Below are positions 58,266 through 64,000 of a stretch of DNA of 64,000 bases, piece by piece. The notes beneath the pieces are model-generated. The model did not search any database, was not told the DNA's origin, and saw only the letters and a list, made by a program, of their open reading frames with translations. A program made the translations under genes and the position numbers. Source of the DNA: Ischnura elegans (Eukaryota; Arthropoda; Insecta; Odonata; Coenagrionidae); the NCBI RefSeq assembly GCF_921293095.1, contig NC_060252.1:78698866-78762865 (forward strand), given 5' to 3'. Position 1 is the first letter of the stretch. Each line of letters opens with the position of its first letter.

Positions 58266-58512
58266 ATACGGCAACGAGGGCTCCTTCAATGGAGGGCAGC
58301 ATTTTGGCACCAACGGCGTGGCGGTGGCATCTGCCGGCAGCAAGGGAGGCCACAAGAAGGGACACCACGTGTCTGGCTTCCACAACACCTACCACAAGGA
58401 TGAGTCCGGCAAGAACTCGCGCTACTACGACGACTCGGATGATCAAGGAGAGCATGTGGATTACAACGCTGAAGACAAAGGATTCGGATACAACGGCGGC
58501 GAACAGTACAAG
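58266..58512 (+). CDS. Glycine-rich secreted protein, exon 2 (conserved His/Lys/Asp domain)
   Basis: Encodes the last base of codon 194 through residue 276. The joined codon is GG+A (Gly), reading GLKKG-YGNEGSFNGGQHFG. Residues about 222-257 are quite unlike the glycine-rich flanks: GHKKGHHVSGFHNTYHKDES, then GKNSRYYDDSDDQGEH. This His/Lys-rich then Tyr/Asp-rich pattern recurs in insect secreted proteins of unknown function; I believe it is the DUF4779-type domain, but that name should be confirmed by search. The donor is AAG/GTGAGG, ending in phase 0. The other possible acceptor at 58225 (TTTTTTACAG) would give an immediate TAG and is rejected. Confidence 0.83.
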
Positions 58513-58539
58513 GTGAGGCACACAAAGGTATAATTAATA

Positions 58540-58630
58540 TCTACATCTACGAGTTTCTCTGCAAGCCACGAACGGGGTGTGTGGCACGGGGTGATTCAAC
58601 ACCAGGCATGCCGCAGCAATTGGAGCACTC
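58540..58630 (+). repeat. SINE-like fragment in intron 2
   Basis: ATATCTACATCTACGAG, CTGCAAGCCACG, GGGTGTGTGGCACGGGGTG and ATTCAACACC match the family seen inverted at 30165-30290. Confidence 0.5.
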
Positions 58631-59149
58631 ATCCCAGCCCTAATCAGAAACGAGCTCGTATGCCGCACTCAGGCCAACCAAGCAAGCGAGACGCGGTCAG
58701 ACCAAAAACTAGGAGAGTGCTAAGGACACGAACATGCTACCATGCAAATAAAACTATTAGTTATAAACAGGAAACGAAAATGTTGCGTAGTATCCATGGA
58801 CCGATGAAATCTGACTTTCCCACAGCCGGTTGCTATGGTGATGCCATCTAAATTTTAAAATATATCAGAGTTACACAAGTTTCCGCCATTAATTCCCTAA
58901 TAGTCAATTTCTGCTTTCAAAGATACCTATGAGCCATCCAATATCTACTGAAAGCTGCGATAGTGTGATAGATCATAAATGATAACACGAAAAAAAAATG
59001 AAATAAATAAGAGCGTAAGGATGAAAAATAAAAGTGCTCATATTTTATTTTATAGGCCGGGATGTTAAAAGAAACACATGACACAGCTAAGACCAACATG
59101 GTCGTCACCCAAGTTATATTTTATCCCTCTGATGTTTAGTACAAAACGG

Positions 59150-59235
59150 TACATCTATATCTACATAATTACCCTGCGAGCCACCCTCTGTGGTATTTGG
59201 CAGGGGTGATTAATCACTAGCTTGCAGCATGCAAG
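59150..59235 (+). repeat. SINE-like fragment in intron 2, second copy
   Basis: ATCTATATCTACATAATTAC, CCTGCGAGCCACC, GGTATTTGGCAGGGGTG: same family and orientation as 58540-58630. Confidence 0.5.
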
Positions 59236-59730
59236 AGGATTCCCACATGCACACCACACAGTCATGAAATTTTAAGCATACTAGCAAAATATATACTAAA
59301 TAAATAAATATATACTTTCGCATTCATGCAAAGGCAAAAATTGCCAACTACTCATGAAGGCATTCTGCCTATGAAGCTATAATACGAAAAAAAATGCTTT
59401 TAGAATTACTAGGAACATTGAGAAACACGCATTAAGGAATACATAAGTTAGCTGGCTACACTAAAAGTCGGCTGACCTATTAGTAAGTCCCAACGCTGCC
59501 GTTATAGTCTCTTATCGATCGCGGAAAAAATGGCATACTAAATCTATATGTTCTACTTTCAGTCTCTCCTATTTTATACTTACGATCACTTATGCACTTG
59601 AATCACGCTGGCAAGATTGGAGCACCGAACCTTAACCACATCCACCTTTCCCCACACAGATTAATCAAGCCTTCATCAATATGTAAAATTATATCATTCA
59701 ATCGGTGCTAATTTTTCTCTCCCATTTCAG

Positions 59731-60030
59731 GGAGGTCACGTGAACTCGGCTTACGACGAGGGAGGTCGCGGAACGGCTGGCCGCATCGGCGGTGGTTTCG
59801 CAGCGGCCGAGAAGGGTGGCCACGGAGGCAGTTACGGCGGCCAGGCATTCCACGGACAGAAGACTGGCTTCGGAGGGAACAGGGCCGGCCATGAATACTA
59901 CGACGTCGGCGATAAGTTCTCCAAGGGTGGCGAACAGTTCTACAAGGGAGGCGGAGGAGCTTCAGGCGGAACCGCTGGCTTCTACGGCGGAGGACACCAC
60001 ACGGGAAACGGTGGTGGCTATTACTACTAG
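59731..60030 (+). CDS. Glycine-rich secreted protein, exon 3 (C-terminus)
   Basis: Acceptor TCTCCCATTTCAG ends at 59730. The exon opens in phase 0 with GGHVNSAYDEGGRGTAG and encodes residues 277-375, ending HHTGNGGGYYY-stop (TAG at 60028-60030). It is rich in Gly with scattered Tyr and His (GGHGGSYGGQAFHG, GFYGGGHH). The His-Tyr-Gly composition suggests a structural matrix protein able to bind metal or be cross-linked; that is inference. No stop or frameshift. Confidence 0.85.
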   Translation, partial: GGHVNSAYDEGGRGTAGRIGGGFAAAEKGGHGGSYGGQAFHGQKTGFGGNRAGHEYYDVGDKFSKGGEQFYKGGGGASGGTAGFYGGGHHTGNGGGYYY

Positions 60031-60145
60031 AGCTTGAAGGCGACGGGAGAACTTAATTGTTTTGTGAATTTATGGAAAGCGAGGACTTGAGTGACTGTAT
60101 TTTTTGCCGTGTCGTGCAACTGCAATAAAAAATCGTGCAAAGAAA
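60031..60145 (+). terminator. 3' UTR and poly(A) signal of the glycine-rich gene
   Basis: AATAAA at 60124-60129 lies 94 bp after the stop codon, followed by a GT-rich stretch (TGTTTGTCTTCGTGT at about 60148). This is a standard cleavage and polyadenylation arrangement. Confidence 0.75.
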
Positions 60146-60159
60146 CTGTTTGTCTTCGT

Positions 60160-61950
60160 GTAATTTCCGATTTCCTATTATCCAAGCTATTAATGATGAT
60201 TATTTGCTACTCTGCTTCACTTGGTATCTCCATATAGACTAGTTGATCGACATTAAATATGCTTTCCAAAAATAGTAGAATAAGCTATCTATTACAATAA
60301 AATATTCCGATTTCGTTCTCTAATCCCTACAATGCGAGCTACAAGAGATGATTACCAACTACTCTGCTCCGCTTGGCACCTCTCTGTAGTCTTATTGATC
60401 GATATTAAATTTGCCTCTCAAGATAGTAAACTACACCATCAATAATAAAAATAAGCTTACAAGCTGACGATGCTATAATACGCGAAACCCTGGTCGCCAT
60501 TAAAATATTCCAATTTGTTGTTAATTTAGCCAGCGTTTTGATTTAATAATGATGGCGACCATACATTTCCACACAATCACGTCTGAATCGTCTGAATTTG
60601 TAGTGCAATAAATATTAAATGGAATCTCTAATGAAAAGATTGACTTAAATAGATAGCGCCAGGAATCTTTCCCGATTAAAAAATATCCCTGCACCATTTT
60701 TATAGCTGGAGAACGTCCTCTTCACTGTCAGTTATTGCGCGACGGGTGAGAATATCTCAGGAAACAACTACGACTCATGCAAAATTCTTCATGCTAATTT
60801 TTTCTCTCCAAAACACGATCTCCGGACACTTCCCTTTTACTTTCCTTCCGAATTATACCATCAAACAGTCAATATAACGGGTACATGTAATCGCATCATC
60901 GATCTCTTTCTCCCTTTAAATGTGGTTCATGCTTATTTAGAAACGTGTCCATATCTCACCACCACGTCGTCTAACAACATTTTCCGAATGATATTCCTGT
61001 CAATTTAATTTCTGCCTAAGTCTTACAGAGCGCGGAATATTTGTTATTTTGTCGTAATCTATATCATTCAAAATCTCCTCTATTTTTCTCTTTTAGCAAA
61101 AATTCACACTTTGATGTGCGAATAATTTTTGCATACATCATTATTTAATTTGATCTTAACATCATTTCTACGCTAGTATTCCTTTGTTTCATGTATCCTT
61201 GTTATGAGAATAATTTTAATCAGCACTCCATAATTAAGTCGTTATTAAGGTGCAAAAGTTTCCGCTTTCTACCTCTTGCTAGATACGATCGTATAATTAT
61301 ATTTTGAACTTAATTTAGGCTCCCAATTTCATGCGTAATATTTCCATCCTGCAGTGTGAACGGTACTGAATTTCTCAGTAATTGCCAAGAGAAAGATTCC
61401 CCTAGATCGGAAACGAAACACGGACCTTCGATTTTCTGAGCGACTTCGCAGATCACAACGCTAACAGGTTCTTAATTTCCCATATGATTTACACAAGTCT
61501 CAAAGTACTTGATTGTAGCCCTTTGCGGCCCGTCTAAGATGGCACCGCAACGGGCCACCATGAATTCCCTATCTAAGGAAATTTTTTCTCACGGAAATTT
61601 ATGTCAGTTTCACCATATCATGATTACGGTAAGTTGAAGTAGTTCACTATAATTTTCATTGGTGTTTCACTTCATTATTCTCTTTACAGTCTAACTTCGA
61701 ATCATTTTTCATCACCGTGGTTTCATCGCAAACGAGTAATTCTCTCACCACCTGCTATTCCAACGGAAGAAAGCATTCGTGAATCCAAATACCGATGTGG
61801 TTCCATCATCAAGCGAGTCACAAGAAAACCTACAATTATATTTCATCTACAATCTACATACTATCCCGCAAGCCGATTCAATAGGCATGTTGCGAGGAAT
61901 TTTCGGGCGCCCGCTGTTAACAAATAGAAAGTCTCCGAAGAAGTTATGCC
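60160..61950. other. Intergenic DNA, nothing recognised
   Basis: AT-rich. Weakly related segments at 60190-60290 and 60345-60440 (CTACTCTGCT(T/C)C(A/G)CTTGG, GATCGA(C/T)ATTAAAT) suggest a diverged ~160-bp direct repeat. A SINE-like word (CATCTACAATCTACATAC) occurs near 61848. Confidence 0.4.
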
Positions 61951-61966
61951 AACCATTTATTTAAGT

Positions 61967-62197
61967 GATATCTGGTGATTTTTCCGGGTATTATTCCGCG
62001 TTTATCCATTTTGTAGGACAATATTTCGTCAACGTTCCAGTTGGCTTCCTCAGGTCCACCTCAGGTCACTTCAGTGGACCTGAAGAAGCCATCTGGAACG
62101 TTGGCGAAATATTGTCCTACAAAATGGATAAACGCGGAAGAATACCCGGAAAAATCACCAGATACCATCATAATCTCCGCGGAAGCCTACTTGGAAA
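61967..62197 (+). mobile_element. Foldback element with two opposed hammerhead-like cores, 13-bp target duplication
   Basis: Arms 61969-62063 and 62070-62165 are near-perfect inverse copies (TCTGGTGATTTTTCCGGGTA and its inverse). The minus core (62024-62053) reads CTGAGGA and the plus core (62080-62109) CTGAAGA; each is followed by a GCCA/TGGC-type stem and GAAATATTGTC(C) or similar. The right tail CATAATCTCCGCGGAAGCC is unpaired. CATTTATTTAAGT flanks the element at 61954-61966 and 62198-62210. Confidence 0.8.
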
Positions 62198-62210
62198 CAT
62201 TTATTTAAGT

Positions 62211-64000
62211 CCTTAATTGTTTGAGGGCAGAACGAATTCCCATGCCTATCCATTCAGAAAATCTCCATTAATTTCTCGTTTCTGTCTTACCTGAAAACAT
62301 GACGTTAGCCAATTCTACAAAATAAGAGTTGGGGAGCATTGAGGGATATGGTAGGGAAGGCCTTAGAATAAAAATTGATCCTAATTGGAATAGAATTTTG
62401 TGAATATGTCTCAAGGGTTTCAACTTCAACGCGTACAAATTCAATTAATTAGTTACAATGTGATTAAAATCGGTTTATCTGAAGGTCTCCTTTAGTACAC
62501 TAGAAATGAATGCTATTTAGATGGAATTTATGCGGCCCAAATTGTGACTCCGTTGAGTTCAAATAGGGCATATCAGTAAGGATATCCACGGGAGGTGGTT
62601 GGACGAAGAAAAACATTAAGCATAAACAAATTTTCATAATTTTTGCAACATAGTCTCTGCCATTAGTTTTAATTTTCCTTTTTCGCGCAAACAACATTAA
62701 CACTGCCAACGATACACATGCGCTATTGTTTTAATTATCATTGGTAAACTGGCTGGATGGGGTGAGCTTTGACTCACCGGTACAGCTTCTGCATACGCAC
62801 CTTCGGCGCTGACATTTAGTGACTATATACAACAAAAGGAATTAACTTACAAAACCTCAAAAATTGCATGTGTTTCTTTCAAACTAGTAAATAAGGCAGC
62901 AAAGCAGTAGCCATCATAAGATCGTGTTCGCAGTAATTTTTTTTAAAATTAATCAACTCAAGTCCGTATCATAACCAAGGAGTACCTCAGGGTAGAAGCT
63001 ACTCCTCCCGCCGGTGCTTGACTAAGCGCGACAAACCAGTATTGCCGCTAAAGCACCTTCTAACCTCTTTTGTCCTAACCTTGAAATATCCGTTGGTTTA
63101 TGGCGGCAAACGACATTATATTGCACCTAAGCATACAAATGAATACAAAAAGCAGACTGAATTAAAAACTAATGAAGCACAGTTCCTGAGTATATTAACT
63201 CAACTCTAACACCTGCTAATTTATTCCATTTTTATGGCATACTAAAAAAATAGAGATGCCATTTTTAATCGACCACATAGCCAGCAAGCAAATTTTTATT
63301 CAAATCCGACCAGCAACTCATCGGACACTTTCCTTGGCAAAAAAACATTTCCCCATAAGAAATATGACTAGTAGTTATAGCTCTGAAAATACGCCTCCAG
63401 GTGTTTGAAATACAGATGGAATGATCGTAAATTATATTTAGAACTTAGCATTATTGATGATATGTTTACGACTTGATGCCAGCGCTTTCTCTGGTACGAT
63501 TTACCACACTCACGATCATTGCTGCGATTTATTAGTCTCCGGAGAGGGATAAAAATTACGAGATTTCTTTCGACTTGGGGAACAAATACTCAGAAATGAA
63601 GAGACGAATCTTAGCACAATGCAACACGGAACCACAGCCGCCATAGGGCAGTAAACAGCCTTAAACACCTTTGCAAGTAATTTCGTGCGTCAATTTATTG
63701 TTTGGGCATTTCCATGAAAATGTCAACTTTTTCTCTCAAATTAAAATTTAGTTGGGAAATATTTTATTTGGATATATAAACAGTTAAATGATTGAATTTT
63801 ATGAAATCGGTATTTAATTTGTTCAAATAACTTAGTTACTCATTTGTTGATTATTGAATTCAAGATGGCAGTCAAGGATTGGTAATGAACTATTTTATCA
63901 TAGTTTAAAGAGAAATATATATCAACAAAGAAGGGAAGCTGTTTTTTATTGAACTTTTTGTTTTATGTTGTATTGCTTTGGCAACGTTTTTAAACAAACA
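62211..64000. other. Intergenic DNA, nothing recognised
   Basis: AT-rich with no assignable frame or repeat. Short open frames at 62500-62709 (minus) and 63018-63209 (plus) carry no known motif. Confidence 0.4.

Larger units (their letters stand above)
52389..60145 (+). other. Transcription unit of the glycine-rich secreted protein gene (three exons)
   Basis: From the inferred start near 52389 to just past the poly(A) signal at 60124. Coding exons: 52431-53011, 58266-58512 and 59731-60030 (581 + 247 + 300 = 1128 nt, 375 aa plus stop). Intron 1 is 5.25 kb and is closed by a codon split 2+1; intron 2 is 1.2 kb in phase 0. All four splice sites are GT-AG and the phases match exactly. Confidence 0.82.

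Overview
This window looks like a stretch of nuclear DNA from an insect. It is AT-rich and gene-poor, with spliced genes carrying multi-kilobase introns, GT-AG splice sites, a TATA promoter, an AATAAA poly(A) signal, and many decayed arthropod-type transposons. The proteins agree with this: an insect-type glycine-rich secreted (cuticle-like) protein and a MADF-BESS nuclear protein. The order of insect could not be fixed from the sequence alone. No bacterial features, CRISPR arrays, operons or convincing tRNA/rRNA genes were seen.

Layout. About 1-39 kb is essentially a graveyard of mobile elements: non-autonomous hAT elements with 8-bp target duplications, four copies of a ~660-bp MITE, a PIF/Harbinger-like MITE, a Helitron-like element with other elements nested in it, tRNA-derived SINEs, and many 3' ends of one non-LTR retrotransposon lineage. 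39.4-43.8 kb holds a two-exon MADF-BESS gene (245 aa) whose 3.6-kb intron has taken in a SINE, a 1.4-kb DNA transposon inside that SINE, a hAT MITE and a foldback element. 44-51.5 kb has a hAT transposase remnant, a local direct duplication, a Penelope-like reverse transcriptase remnant and another non-LTR remnant. 52.4-60.1 kb holds a three-exon gene for a 375-aa secreted glycine-rich protein, with TATA box, phase-matched introns and poly(A) signal. 60.1-64 kb is mostly featureless apart from one foldback element.

The most interesting structure runs across the whole window: a family of short foldback elements (about 210-235 bp when complete) made of two head-to-head copies of a hammerhead-ribozyme-like core (CTGANGA - stem - GAAA - ...GTC). 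Three complete elements and one half-unit have 11-13-bp target duplications, and a clear Penelope-like RT remnant is also present. Hammerhead motifs are known from Penelope-like elements, so these look like non-autonomous Penelope derivatives. A second useful property is that the window contains its own controls: a duplicated segment preserves the empty target site of the PIF-like MITE, and a SINE consensus preserves the empty site of the 1.4-kb transposon.

The two host genes share no visible regulation. All gene models come from reading frame, splice-site and family-motif inspection only; no searches were run.
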